A stretch of 64,000 nt of DNA from Zanthoxylum bungeanum (taxonomy: Eukaryota; Streptophyta; Magnoliopsida; Sapindales; Rutaceae). This document shows, one piece after another, positions 36,214 through 47,725 of this stretch. The stretch lies in NCBI GenBank assembly GCA_019454045.1, contig SKCR01006517.1:338001-402000 (forward strand), read 5' to 3'. A program made the translations under genes and the position numbers. Positions within the stretch are counted from its first letter, which is position 1; every line of letters begins with the position of its first letter. Under the pieces are notes generated by a model. That model was not told the origin of the DNA, did no database searches, and saw nothing but the letters and a program-made list of their open reading frames with translations.

Positions 36214-37472
36214 GTAATGAGTCTTGAAGATCCCAGAACAATTGGACACGTATCTAGATAATACATTTGGAGATATCAGAGTAACATTCACTCTTTTGGA
36301 TATTCCAATATATTTAGAATTCCAATTAATATGATGTTAGTTTCATTGGAAAGTAAACTCGAAACCGATCGCGTACATATATGGAACATATGATTTGGCC
36401 AAGGGATGAGAAAGTTCCAAGCGTTTTAAATTACATCTAAAAACCAGTCCACAACTTGCATTTGAGTTACGTACATGGATCTAGACAATATCATATGAAG
36501 ATATCAGAGTAACATTCACTCTTTTGGATATTCCAAAATATTTAGAATTCCAATTGATATAATGTCAGTTTCATAAGAAAGTAGACTCGAAATCGATCAC
36601 GTACATATATGGAACATATGATTTGGCCAAGGGATGAGAAAGTGCCAAGCTTTTTAAATTACATTTAAAGACCAGTCCGAGACTTGCGTTTGAGTTACGT
36701 ACGTCTGAGCGTTCGAACATCTAGAGATTGAAACTTTGTGTTTGAGCTGCGTTCGAACGTCTGTGCATAAGTGAGTTATTTTGGATACGTTTTTAAGCCA
36801 AATTTACATAAGAAAAATCTTTACCTTTGTCTTACCTATATAAACAAACTTAGAGCCACTTTCACAAGGGTTGAAAATACATTATCAAAGCCTAAAATCT
36901 TCGTTGCTTCCAACCTTCTTGATTTTCACCTTGAAGACTCTTTTGATTACCTTATCTTTTTTCCTTTGGTAAGATTGAATTTCTAGTGACCATCAACATA
37001 AAAACACAACCCTAACTCAATTCCTAAGCCTGCAAAGTTCTAAAAGAGAAAGATTGGTAGTCAGAGTTCCGGCGTTGCTTGCTGCATGGTTGATCCGCTT
37101 GGAGACTTGAGAGGTTCTGAAGAAGGTCGCTTGCTGTGGGCTTGAGGAGTTCTTCGGTTTATTACAATCTAGAGGTATTCGAGTCGGTAAAGTTGCTGCC
37201 ATATGTCTTATACCATCACTATAAGCTTTTCTCATTATAGTGGATTTTGGATGGTAGCCTAAATACCCGAAGTGGTTTTTACTCACACAAGTTTTCCACT
37301 TCGTTAACAAAATTACTGTGTTGATTTTATTTTCTACATTGTTATATTGTTTTAATTTATTGTTGTTAGGCTAAAGGTACTTTTTAATAATCCATAGAAA
37401 CAATAATTAGGACATGTCTTAATTAATTGTGTTTAATTCCGCATAAAGTCAGAATCTAGGACGAAATTCGAA
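36214..37472 (+). mobile_element. Rest of the SIRE-like 3' LTR
   Basis: It continues from GTAATGAGTCTTGAAG as in the 5' LTR and ends near 37472. A block of about 215 bp is present twice in tandem (about 36256-36470 and 36471-36690) where the 5' LTR has one. The right flank TTAAC resembles the left target site GTAAC. Confidence 0.75.
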
Positions 37473-37474
37473 TA

Positions 37475-38290
37475 TTTTTTAACAATAGAAGATCATTTTT
37501 GTATTCTGTATTGTTTCTATTAGAATAGTGGTAGAGATGGTATGCTTGATGTCTCGTCTAGACCTGCGGAAAAATTATCCCGGATAGCAATCGATAAAGA
37601 AAAATCATCTCAAATTATAATCAAAATTTTTATTCGAGTCTATTTTCATTTTAAATCTCGTACTGTTCGATATGGGATTTTGAATTTGGATTAAATTTTG
37701 AGATTTTTTTCCCAATCCTAATATTACAAAAAACTATTATCTAGTGAGATAATTTTCCATCGGCAATCAATGAAAAACTGTGGTAAATATATTTCGGTAA
37801 TATATTATCAACAAAAATTATTGTCTTCGGTAACTACCAACAAATATTTCATCGTTAAATTGCTGCCATTTCTTGCAAGTTTCAAAATCCACACACGTTT
37901 TCATTTTTTTTAAAAAAAAAAAGAAAAATGATATATGGTCCATAATTTTTTCCTAATTACTTATTAGGTTAATAATTTTCATAATTACTCATCAAATCCA
38001 TGCTATTATAACTATAAAGGATCATTGTTGTATTATGTATTATTATTGTTAGAATAGTGGTAGGGATGATAAGCATGATGTCTTGTCCCTATTATGATTC
38101 GGGATGAAAATATCCCAAATAGCGATCGATTTTTTGAATAGGAAAGAAAAATCTTCTTGAATCGAGATTAAATTTTATTTGGGTCGATTTTCACCCCAAT
38201 ACCCCAATAGAAATTATTGCCGTCAGAAACTACAAACAAAAATATCATGGCTAAATTTCTACCATTTCTTTTGTGATAAAATGATCCAAT
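37475..38290. repeat. AT-rich duplicated sequence, possible CACTA-like ends
   Basis: 37475-37878 and 38020-38280 resemble each other (AGAATAGTGGTAG, GATGTCTYGTC, a CCATTTCTT end). Joined to 30895-30996, the first is interrupted by the SIRE-like element while the second is continuous. The terminal CCATTTCTTG and the recurring CGGTAACTACCAAC-like words recall CACTA transposon ends, but no CACTA terminus is intact. Confidence 0.5.
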
Positions 38291-38298
38291 TCTAAGGT

Positions 38299-40334
38299 TG
38301 ATGATCATGTAAAGTTTGTAATTACTTCTACACAACCTCTTGACCGGTGCAATCACACGCGTATAACGCAAGCGCACGTATCGTTTAAGTAGTATAAAAA
38401 GTATCGATCCCACGAGGACTTAATACATAATCTATTAATTTTATGAGGCAAAATGACTACTAGTATCTATTGAATTGATTGTTTGATTGGAATTATGACT
38501 TTAAAATTAAAACAAGTAAATAAAAAGACACGAAATTAGATTAAGAAAATTCAAATTTTAAAACTATCAAGGGTTGTGAATCTTTCCAATATCTTCTTAA
38601 AAAATGAAGTGGTTATTTTATGATTGTGTAATATATTGGTTTACTAACCTTGAACACGAAATTCTATAAAAGCCTCTGTCGATGGTCAGATGCAAATACC
38701 CAGTATAACCCAATTGAATCATATGTCTATGTCAACAAAGTTACCTGGATTCATTAAGATTAAATTCCAATTGTGGTTACCTCCGCCCGATAGGTATATG
38801 TCTATCATGTAAGGAAATCTATTAAAGAGTTATCTATTCTCAAGGAAAATCGTGGGCTATTAAGTCTAAGGCTGAAACCTAAAATTCATTTGTCAAGTTT
38901 ATTTTAAGTTTACCAGATCAATCTTATTAATGGCCAGTTAACAAGAATCATTAAGCTTAAAACTTAAAAAATAAACTTTTATATGACCCAAACTATAAAA
39001 TAACCCCTTATAAACCGGTGATATTGGATTTCATCATAACTTCAGATAACAGGCTTAGCTACGACTCATATCTAAGGCTAGTAAAAACTTAAAAAATAAA
39101 AGACATAAAGTAAATTGCTGAAAAGTAAAATACTGGAAAGTAAATAAAGGAAAATACAATAAAAGAAAATGATAGGGCTAGAGGATTCACTTTTATTACT
39201 ATTATTTTAGATATCTCCCTTAATATAATATATTAACTTATGTGATATTACTAACCAACCATATAGGCGGTAACCTGATTAAGTCAAATTAATATTTAAT
39301 TACCAACTGACCAACCAGACGGTATCCATACTTAGTCAGGTTAAAACCAGTTTATGAATAATTATCAACCAGTCAATATAGCGGTATCCTTGTTAAGTCA
39401 AGTTTTATGTAGTTATTATATTATAATTAATGGAGATTAATCTATATAGCAGTAATAAAAGTTTACACCCTAGCATAGGGAAGTTACCTCGTCATTGCTG
39501 AATAGTAAAAACTGTAAAAGTAAAGGAAGTAGATTACTATTACAAAAAGTAACTAAAATTAATTATAGAACTGAAATTAAAACAAACTAGATATAAACTC
39601 CTTATTTACATCAGAGAATTCAGAGAGGAAGGTACATCTAAAAATGAAATTTCGAGCTGAATTTATAGGAGTCGATAGGCCTTGCGCACAGCGACGCGAA
39701 CTCCTTACGCGTCGCGACGCGCTGTGTTTTCTGATGAAAAATGCTGCATGTTTTCTGGATCGACTGACACTTGTCCCGGTGGCTGGGAACTGAATTGTTG
39801 TGCTGACGTGGCGATGATATGATAATGACGTGGCAATGACGTGGCGACACACGGCGATATGGATTGTCAGCACCATAGGATTGTGACATATGTCACACGA
39901 TGATTGGCTGATGATGATGTGGTGATGACATCGCACACTGACTTGGCATGTGGCTAATGTCGAGGCCACGTGGACGACACATGGCGATGGCGATTGTCGG
40001 CACTATAGGATGATGACATGTGGCACGACGCATGTTAGCATCCGGCGCATGTTAGCAAACTTCTCAGACTATGACACATGGCACAGCGTATTTTAACAGA
40101 CAACGGTGCACATTAGCAAAGCCCGGCGCACGTTATAGATCGCGACGTGCAAAATGACCATTTTACCATTTGTCTGTTTTTCACTGTTTTGGCCTCGATC
40201 AACTCCAAAGTGTCCTGAAACTTTATTATCTATAAAACAACACAAAACACATCAAAATATTCACAAAACTCAAGAATCTATACAAAATATTAGCTCAAAT
40301 GAGTCGAAAATAGTGATACATTTACCACTCATCA
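38299..40334 (-). mobile_element. LTR of a minus-strand retrotransposon
   Basis: 2036 bp, on the plus strand from TGATGATCATG to CCACTCATCA. The adjoining CCTCCAAAC (minus strand GTTTGGAGG) would be a polypurine tract, which makes this a 3' LTR of an element whose body is lost. It includes GCAAGCGCACGTATCG and a CGATCCCACGAGG phrase seen in many plant LTRs. A GC-rich part (39680-40145) has a ~123-bp partial tandem duplication around ACACATGGCGAT. No target duplication was found. Confidence 0.55.
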
Positions 40335-41600
40335 CCTCCAAACCTAGAACTGGATAATTTGCTCCACATTTTTTCCCTTCTTTTCTTTTAAAATTCTATA
40401 TTTGGATAAAATTTACAATCCATTCGACCACAAGTGCTCTATGCTACCGGTTCCTTTATCTTATAAAAATATTGGAAATATTTAAAAAAAAAAAAAACCT
40501 ATCAATTATTTTTTTTTATATAAAATGCAATCAAAAGTGACAATTTTTACCAAATTCAAGTGAGTCACCGATTGATACTGTACACTACCGAAGCAAATAA
40601 ATAGAAGTTTTCAACCATAAAATTTAAGCCTAACAAAAATACCAAAATCCTAATCTTTAACCCTAACCCATATCACAACAAATTAGCCCAAATTACAACC
40701 AAATTAATCCAAATAACAATATTTCCAAAATAATTGAAAATTACAAAAAAAAAAAAAAATTAACAAAAATCCAGCAATATTATGAAAATTCGAAAAATTT
40801 AACAAAACCAAAACCATGTGAGAGAGACCGTGAGAGAAAATATCAATCTAGGGTTTGCATGAGACAGAGAGACTGTGAGAGAGATGCCGTTAGAAAGAAA
40901 GAGAAATAACTGTGATCAATATATGATATTCTGAATTTTCATTACTAATAGAATCAAAATGATCTTTGGATTGATAGAAGATCCTTTTGATTGGCTAGAA
41001 TCCATTACTTGAACGCGATAAATTACTAATAGAATTTGATCAATTAGTAAAATTTCCCGCAAAATATAGCTCTTTAATTTGCCACTACGTTTAGAGGGAA
41101 AAAAAACTACAAGATTAATGAAAAAATTTGATATGTTGATAAATTTATCTCCAATTATGACACTTTATTTTCTTTTTACGTTTAGTGGCAGAAATATTTT
41201 GTCGACAAATATAATGGTTAGCAATGGACTTATTCCATTGCCATTTACCGTCTTTAAATAATCGATATTTTGTTGGTTGCAAATGGCACTTCATTTATCG
41301 ATGCATATCTTCTATCGGTAAATATCAAAAGAAATCCATTGTTTATGTGACCATCAATTTTTTTAAGTTGTTTTCCTAATTCATTGAAATTCACTGATGG
41401 AGTTAAATTCGTTAGCAAATTATATCGCTAATACGATAATTATGGAAAATAATTAGGGACTTACATGACATTCTCCCTTTAAAATATTTTTATTTAAAAT
41501 CCCTACAACAATAAAAGTATAATCATAAAATCATAGATGGGAAAAATACTTTTTTAGTCATATGGCATAAAACTACCAAAATGGATTTAAAAAAAAAACA
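40335..41600. other. AT-rich region, no gene seen
   Basis: Homopolymer A and T runs and words such as ATATCGATAAA- and GCCACTACG-like phrases are scattered through 41080-41450 in both orientations. They could be the remains of a DNA transposon, but no ends or transposase could be identified. Confidence 0.35.
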
Positions 41601-41601
41601 A

Positions 41602-43160
41602 TACGGTTCTGGTTCCGAAATCGGAACCGTATCCTTAACCGAACCGGTTGGAACCACTAGATTCCAGCGGTTCCAATCTCCCAACAGCTAGTCGGCTATT
41701 AGCGGTTGGGCTGAGTGGGGCAGGGAGCCGTCACGAGATGTTCCAACACGTTGGAATTCAACTTATTTTCTTTTATGTCAAGCTTTGCAATACAAATATG
41801 TATTATGTGGTTTTTTCTCAACATGTTCAACATATCACACTTTTTCCTAATCAATGGGAAATTTGTGATAAAATTTTAGAGATTTTAAATTTTTTTAATG
41901 ATGATACAAAATTTTTTAGCGGAGTTTATTATCCTACAACATAATTAATTTTTCTTGAAAGTTTGAATATTGTTGGTACTCTCGATGAGCATGTTGATAG
42001 TTATGATCCTAACGATATTAATGTTATCAAATGAAAATGATTGTATTATTTTAGAGACATTCATTTACTTTATCTTATTGCTATTTATCCTAAATTTAAA
42101 TTAGAAGGTTTGAATAGTATTTTACCCGCTTACTATGGATATCTAGGAATATTAGATGAAATTGATATTATAAGAATAATAGCTAAAATAAAAATGGATT
42201 TACTAGAGTTATTTAATGATTATGTTAGAAGATATAACTTACAATCAGTAGGACAATCTAGTAGTAGTGAAACGATCGTAATGCAATCAAGATTTTGCAC
42301 AGGTGCTCGTTAGTTATTACAACGAAATAAAAAACATAGGGATAACATGACTAATAAATCGAAATTAGATTAATATTTATCTACAAATTTTGAGTTTTCA
42401 ACTGAAAATTTAGTTAGTAAAAATTTTCAAATCCTTGAATGGTGGAATCGACATAAAAATATATATCTTGTATTATCAATTATTGGTAAAAAGATATTGG
42501 CAGCACATGTTTCCACCGTTACGGTTGAGCAAGCCTTCAGTATGAGAGGAGATATATTGGAAGTCAGATGGTCTTCATTACATCCAAGCACTCTAGAAGC
42601 AACAACATGTGTGGAGTTGATCTAAGGAAATAAGAAGATGCCCCTAATGAATTTGAAGACTTGTTCGATAATGCATCTGCAAGTGCAAGCGAAACTGGAG
42701 CTGAAGGATCAATAGACACTGATGATGATTGATAATTAAATAATTGTAAAATTACAATGGAGAAATATCTTTAAAATGTAATGGAACTACGTGAGCTTTG
42801 ATTCCTCTCACTCTTGGAGGATACGTAGGTAACTTAAGTTTTTAAAAGTTTAAGTTCAAGCTCTTTAATTTAATATATTTTTTTAATTTTTTTGGATAAG
42901 AATTTTATTTGTAATTTAATGTAATTATGTAATGTAAGTTTGTATATAAATTCAAATTTATAATTATAAATTATATTAATTTATCAATCTCAATTTTGTA
43001 TTTTCAATAAAGTAAAAAAAAAACGAATGGAATCGGAACCGAACGATTCGGTTCCGGTTCCAATTCCACATTTAGTGTGGAACCGGAACCGAACCGGAAT
43101 TAACCGGTTTGGTTCCGGTTCCACACTCGTGGAACCGGACCACCGGCTGAGTCTACCTAT
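41602..43160 (+). mobile_element. hAT DNA transposon remnant
   Basis: Both ends are crowded with GGTTCCGGTTCC-type words in both orientations (41602-41660 and 43030-43145), as in several plant hAT families. Between them lie pieces of hAT transposase. The N-terminal half is deleted. Exact terminal inverted repeats and an 8-bp target duplication could not be fixed. Confidence 0.75.
41750..42720 (+). pseudogene. hAT transposase, C-terminal half, broken
   Basis: Frames give FPNQWEICDKILEILNFFNDDTKFFSG followed by YPT, then the DKYW-like middle (YLIAIYPKFKLEG). The C-terminal dimerisation domain follows as FQILEWWNRHKN, LSIIGKKILAAHVSTVTVEQAFSM and LHPSTLEATTCVEL. These are standard blocks of the Ac/hAT family, which cuts and pastes DNA in the nucleus. 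The zinc finger and first catalytic aspartates are missing, and several stops and frameshifts are present, so it is inactive. Confidence 0.82.
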
Positions 43161-43239
43161 AACTTTCATCAATAATTTTTTCTCAAATTCAAACTTACGT
43201 ACGGTTGAAATTTTCCTTAAAGTTTTTTATATCGCACAT

Positions 43240-43740
43240 ACTTCACATTGACCGTCATTATAGTCACCTTTTTAATTCAGTCACATCAGTGATAAAAAAA
43301 TATATTGTGTACCTCAGTCACATTGGTGATAAAAAATTATGTTTTATGTACCTCAGTCACATTGCTTACTTTCAGTCAAATTGTAAACTCTCAGTCACAT
43401 TGAGCACAATCACAATCATATTTTATTTAAGGGATAAATAAATCAGTCATATTCACATCTTTACTCAGAGCCACAATATGACTATAAGTTAGGTGACTGA
43501 CAATTTAATCATGGGTATGTCTCAGTCAAATTATTAATGTGTCTTTTTAACCCAAAGTCACGATACAACTATCAATTGAGTGATAAATAATTTAACGATG
43601 AATATGCCATCAGTTACATTTGTGACTTCCATCATATGACTATATTTTTTAACATATAGTCACACAATGACTTTCAATTAGGTGTGTGGTCAAGTGTTTA
43701 TTTTTTTAATCATAGTCACAATATGAATACAAGTGATTTA
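43240..43740. repeat. Cluster of CAGTCACATTG-like motifs
   Basis: At least ten variants of CAGTCACATTG, AGTCACAATATGACT and the inverse GGTGACTGA occur at irregular 30-60-bp spacing. Dense, both-strand motif clusters of this kind are typical of subterminal regions of DNA transposons. No ends or transposase are visible. Confidence 0.6.
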
Positions 43741-44609
43741 ATTTATATACCAAAAATACCAAAGAATAATTAATATTTAGTGTGCATTTAAGTAAAAATA
43801 AGTGATTTTCAAAATGTAGTGCTGAAGCTCAAATACCGAGGAAGATAAGGGATTAAAAAATATATTAGGGTTTTCCATCCCCTGATCTTTAAAAAAACAA
43901 TTATTGTTCACTTAAACAATGATATGTATAATGGTAAAAAAGGAAAAAAATAATTAGGTCAAGCCTTCTATTAGTCAAGAAATAATTAAAGAGAAGTAAA
44001 CAAATGTTAAAGAAAAATAAAATTTAAAACTTTATGATTAAAGAGGAAGCATAGTTAGAGGTGCAATTTTTTCTTAAATAAGTGATCGAAAACAAGATTA
44101 AATAATTAATTTCTATTAAAAAATGTTGTAACAACTTATGTTAAAAATATATTTTTTAAGAAATAAATTATGTCATAATCTATTGACATTATATTCAGAA
44201 TCTTCTGGGAGTTTAAATTCATATACGTATACTAAAATCAGAAATCTATAAAGCATATAAAATTTTTCTCTCACTTTGTTAAGCTAAAACATTGCACCCA
44301 CTTTCTACTTGCCAACGATTGAACCCAAATGGTTTGACTAAAAACGGATTCTCGGAAATAATTTCACTTTCTTGTACGGGAAAGTGTGGGAATATAATGA
44401 TCAAAAGTTATGACAATTTAATTAGTAGTATGTGTGCATTTTAATAGTAATATTCCCCTTTACAGTCTCATAATGTTGCTATTATGTAATGATTAAAGAT
44501 TCAGTAACTTTTACTTGTCTCTTAATAACTTTTGTTTTTCACTTCGGCTTATATCTATTTTCCTCTTATGGAATGTTTTTACTTGAGTTTAAGGTGTAAG
44601 ATTGAGATT
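43741..44609. other. AT-rich spacer, nothing recognised
   Basis: No open frame above background, no repeat ends and no RNA-gene signature. Confidence 0.4.
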
Positions 44610-44782
44610 TGTGACTTGTTGGTGTAGGGCTCAAGATCTCATCTTGAGGTCTTGGGTTCGAATCCAGGAAGTGCATTTCTTTTAAGAGCCTGAGACAACC
44701 GGGGGTTTTACCTGTTCCGCTTAAGTCCGGAAGAGATGGTTTGACGGCGGGATTTCCAACAATTCCAAAAGAAAAAAAAATT
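44610..44782 (+). mobile_element. tRNA-derived SINE
   Basis: The 5' part reads like a tRNA gene, with a degenerate A box (TTGGTGTAGGGCTC) and a good B box (GGTTCGAATCC, about 44651-44661). The unique body shares long words with 28190-28351 and ends in an A-rich tail. Imperfect 14-bp direct repeats flank it (GTAAGATTGAGATT at 44596 and GTAAGACTTGGATT at 44783, 11 of 14 matching). It would be transcribed by pol III and moved by a LINE; no LINE is in the window. Confidence 0.82.
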
Positions 44783-46082
44783 GTAAGACTTGGATTAATG
44801 TAAGCTAAAGTTTATTAGTGTTTTAAACTTTAAGCTGTATTGATTCAGAAAGGCGCCTAAACCTATTGTTAATGTCATTTTCATTTTAAGCCTAAACTTT
44901 TTTTAAATAAGCAAACAATAATTTGTAACATAAAACATAAAAACTTTTAATACTTTAAACCCAACTATGAAAACACATAATTTTGTATTATTATAGTAAT
45001 ATTGACAAAAAACTCTATTTCTTCTTTTTTTCCTCTTATTGTTTGAATTTATTTTATTGAGTTTAATAATATAATAATTTTAAATATAATATAATAACAT
45101 TAAAATATTCAAATAACTGAATCCCATCTCGTGAGAAAATATTTTTGTTTATTTAGTTTGATTTAGTGCTTGAGCTGATTAATTTGTAATGATCTTTTGA
45201 GTACATGCATCAAAATCTACAAAGTAAAGTTTAAAAACTCAAGTTTGCTTTTTGGAATTTGGTGTCTAGTCTCAGTCAATTGAAACTTAATGATTGTTCA
45301 CTTGTTTGGAAATCGATTTTGTTCCCCACAAAAAAAAAAAAAAAAATTAAAAAATAAAAAATAAAATAAAATAAAATACTAAAGTTGTTTAATTTTATTA
45401 TATTGTTTTACTTTTGACTCAGCCAAGGTGATTAAATCATGTCATGTTAGTGAGTTTATCATCATTAATTGTTTGAACTTAGTGTCTGTAGGGAAACCTG
45501 ATTTTGTTTTTTATTTTGTTTTGTTTTGTTTTAATTCTGTTTGGGTTAAATAGATAGTCCCCACAAGCCTGAGAGACCACTAGTGAAATGAACTAATCAC
45601 ATGCATGATGATAGGATAATAAACTTGACACATTTTTGGCTCTTAACTTATCACTAATATCATATTTTCTTGCTTTGCTTCTGAAAATTTTAAGGTTGTG
45701 AAATCATACATACAATGTAATTTCATTTGAGTCAAGCATCTATAGGCTTAATTATCTTTAAATTATAGCTTTGATGAAATATTTCTGTTTTTGATTTGGC
45801 ACTGTAATTTAGCGCCAGTTTTTGAGTTATGCCTATCTCTGCTAAGTTGAGGATGAAGGTGACAGGTTTTAAATAGTCAACCTAAATTTTTCGACAATCT
45901 GTTTATAGTAGATTCTTAAACCTCAGTTTAGAGTCGATTTTAATTGTAATTTACGATTAAGTTTAAGGTTAGTCTCGATAACTTTTTAATTGTTATATTA
46001 GGAAACGTGATATATAAGACGGGTGATTTTCGTCTCAAGAGCTGTTTCAAGATAACTCTCCCGAGACAATCCTCATTCAACC
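44783..46082. other. AT-rich spacer, nothing recognised
   Basis: Contains an A17 run with (AAAAT)n near 45330-45380 and (TTTTG)n near 45515-45535. No coding or element signal. Confidence 0.4.
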
Positions 46083-47012
46083 TTGAATTTGTTTGGTTAT
46101 GCGAGACCAAAAGCAAATGTAGCAAAAGACAACACACAAAAAATCAACAAGAGGATTTACGTGGTCTGGCGGAGCAAATCTAGCCTACGTCCACAGGCAC
46201 AAAGTGGGGTGTTGCTTTTTATTACCAAACCAGGCTTGATTGACCTGTTTTCTGGAAGGTCTAAAAAGAACCGAGTGGTTTGCTTTCTTTGTATCGTTTC
46301 TTACAAGTAATGCTCGAATGAAAATTTTCTCAACCCCAACAAATAAGATCTCCTCCCTTAGATACTAACGAATATACAACATTGTTCCTATATCTTTATG
46401 ACGTTAGCACTGCAGCTTTCCGACGATTTGACAAGCTCTCTGCTCCCACTGTATCACCAAAAGCAAAACCTGCCATATGATTTCCTGTCACATCATCCCG
46501 TAAAGTACACTGTCATACTTTATCATTAATGGTGACAGCCAGCAAAGGGTCTCTGGTACGAAAGTACATGTTTAGGAAGAAAAATCCAAACAGTCATGAT
46601 CACAGGTCGGTTTCCAAGTGGTTGGTCAAATGGTCTGCCGAACTACCCAAACTGTTACCGTCGTGACCAAAAATACCCGAGCTCACTATTCCGGTCCAAG
46701 GAGAAGGTAAAACTGAACCGAGCTATTGGGTTACTGTGGTCGGTCTCGGCGCTGATGTTGTCAGCCTTTGAAACTCGGATCGTACTATATCCTCTGGTCG
46801 GCCAGATCCTGGAAACTGGGTCTGGACTCTCTACCTGGCCGAGGAGTAACCGATACTTTCAAAACATCCGTTATTTTACAAGGAGAAAATCCACTTCTCG
46901 ATTTCAACTAGTTGATCAAGTAGGTACCGAGAAGTACAAATCCGTTTGTTAGTTCCGGGAGTCATAGAGAAAACTTCCTAGGCTATCAATCGGGTCGTCT
47001 CTTGTCATATCA
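46083..47012 (-). mobile_element. Probable 3' LTR of the Tat-type Gypsy element
   Basis: The right end CATATCA is followed by CCACCCCC, read on the minus strand as a polypurine tract and then TGATATGACA. The block near 46153-46195 (GGATTTACGTGGTCTGGCGG, then CCTACGTCC) recurs in plant LTR leaders. The left boundary is a guess. Confidence 0.5.
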
Positions 47013-47020
47013 CCACCCCC
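47013..47020 (-). other. Polypurine tract candidate
   Basis: Minus strand GGGGGTGG directly before the presumed 3' LTR. Confidence 0.45.
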
Positions 47021-47063
47021 ATTCATTCTGTCACTGAGTAATTTAATAGTTATTCATCGGGAG

Positions 47064-47313
47064 GATGCTCCGACCCCGTGATGATAATGACCCACTCGGT
47101 GGGACATAACCCGACCCCAAGGTAGTAGAATACTTGGCCCCAAAGGAATGTTACCTCTTTGGACCAATAAGAAGCCGGCCATGAGGGAGATGCTCTGACC
47201 CCATGCCAATAACAAGCCTCTTGGTGGGACATAACTCGACCCCAAGGTAGCAAAATACTTGACTCCTAGAGAATGTTACCTCCCCGGACCAACAAGAAGC
47301 TGGCCATGAGGGA
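47064..47313 (-). repeat. Two 125-bp tandem units
   Basis: 47064-47188 and 47189-47313 both run from GATGCTC to GGCCATGAGGGA. They lie between integrase and the 3' LTR, where Tat elements often carry tandem repeats. Confidence 0.85.
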
Positions 47314-47725
47314 GAAACCTCCTTATGTTGGGCGGATCTGGAGCCTGCAAACTCTATGAGGGCGGAAACCTCCCTATGATATGTTTCTCCTGATCCGAGG
47401 TGGTTAGGCGGATTAAATTCACGGGGGAAGAAACCTCCCAATGTTTGCCATCCCTGGGTGGTGCATGAACTCGGTTAGACAGATAACTCATGGGGGGAAA
47501 AAACCTCCCCATGTTCGCCATCCCGAGGTGGTACATCAGAGTTAAGCAGATCACGGAGGAAGAAACCTCATTATGTTCTGCCATCCCAGAGGTGGAATTC
47601 GGTTAGGCAGATAACTCATGGGGGGAAAAAACCTTCTCATGTTCGCCATCCCGAGGTAGTACAGAAGCTCGGTCAGACAGATAACTCACGGGGAAAAAAC
47701 CTCCTCGTATTCGCCATCTTGAGGT
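47314..47725 (-). repeat. Tandem array of 50-70-bp units
   Basis: About seven variants of the phrase AAACCTCCYYATGTTCGCCA plus CATCCCGAGGTGG recur every 50-70 bp. The array abuts or slightly overlaps the end of the integrase remnant. Confidence 0.8.

Noticed and set aside
37475..38290. Firm call of a CACTA transposon
   Set aside because: CCATTTCTTG-like ends and recurrent words are suggestive, but no CACTA terminus, opposite end or transposase is present.
39577..39969. 130-codon open frame in the GC-rich part of an LTR
   Set aside because: No domain or conserved composition; it overlaps tandem duplications and is best explained by high GC lowering stop frequency.
44640..44665. A real tRNA gene
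   Set aside because: Good B box, but no cloverleaf can be formed and the sequence continues into a SINE body with an A tail.
47314..47725. CRISPR-like array
   Set aside because: Units vary in sequence and length, there are no constant repeats with unique spacers, and it lies in a plant Gypsy element.
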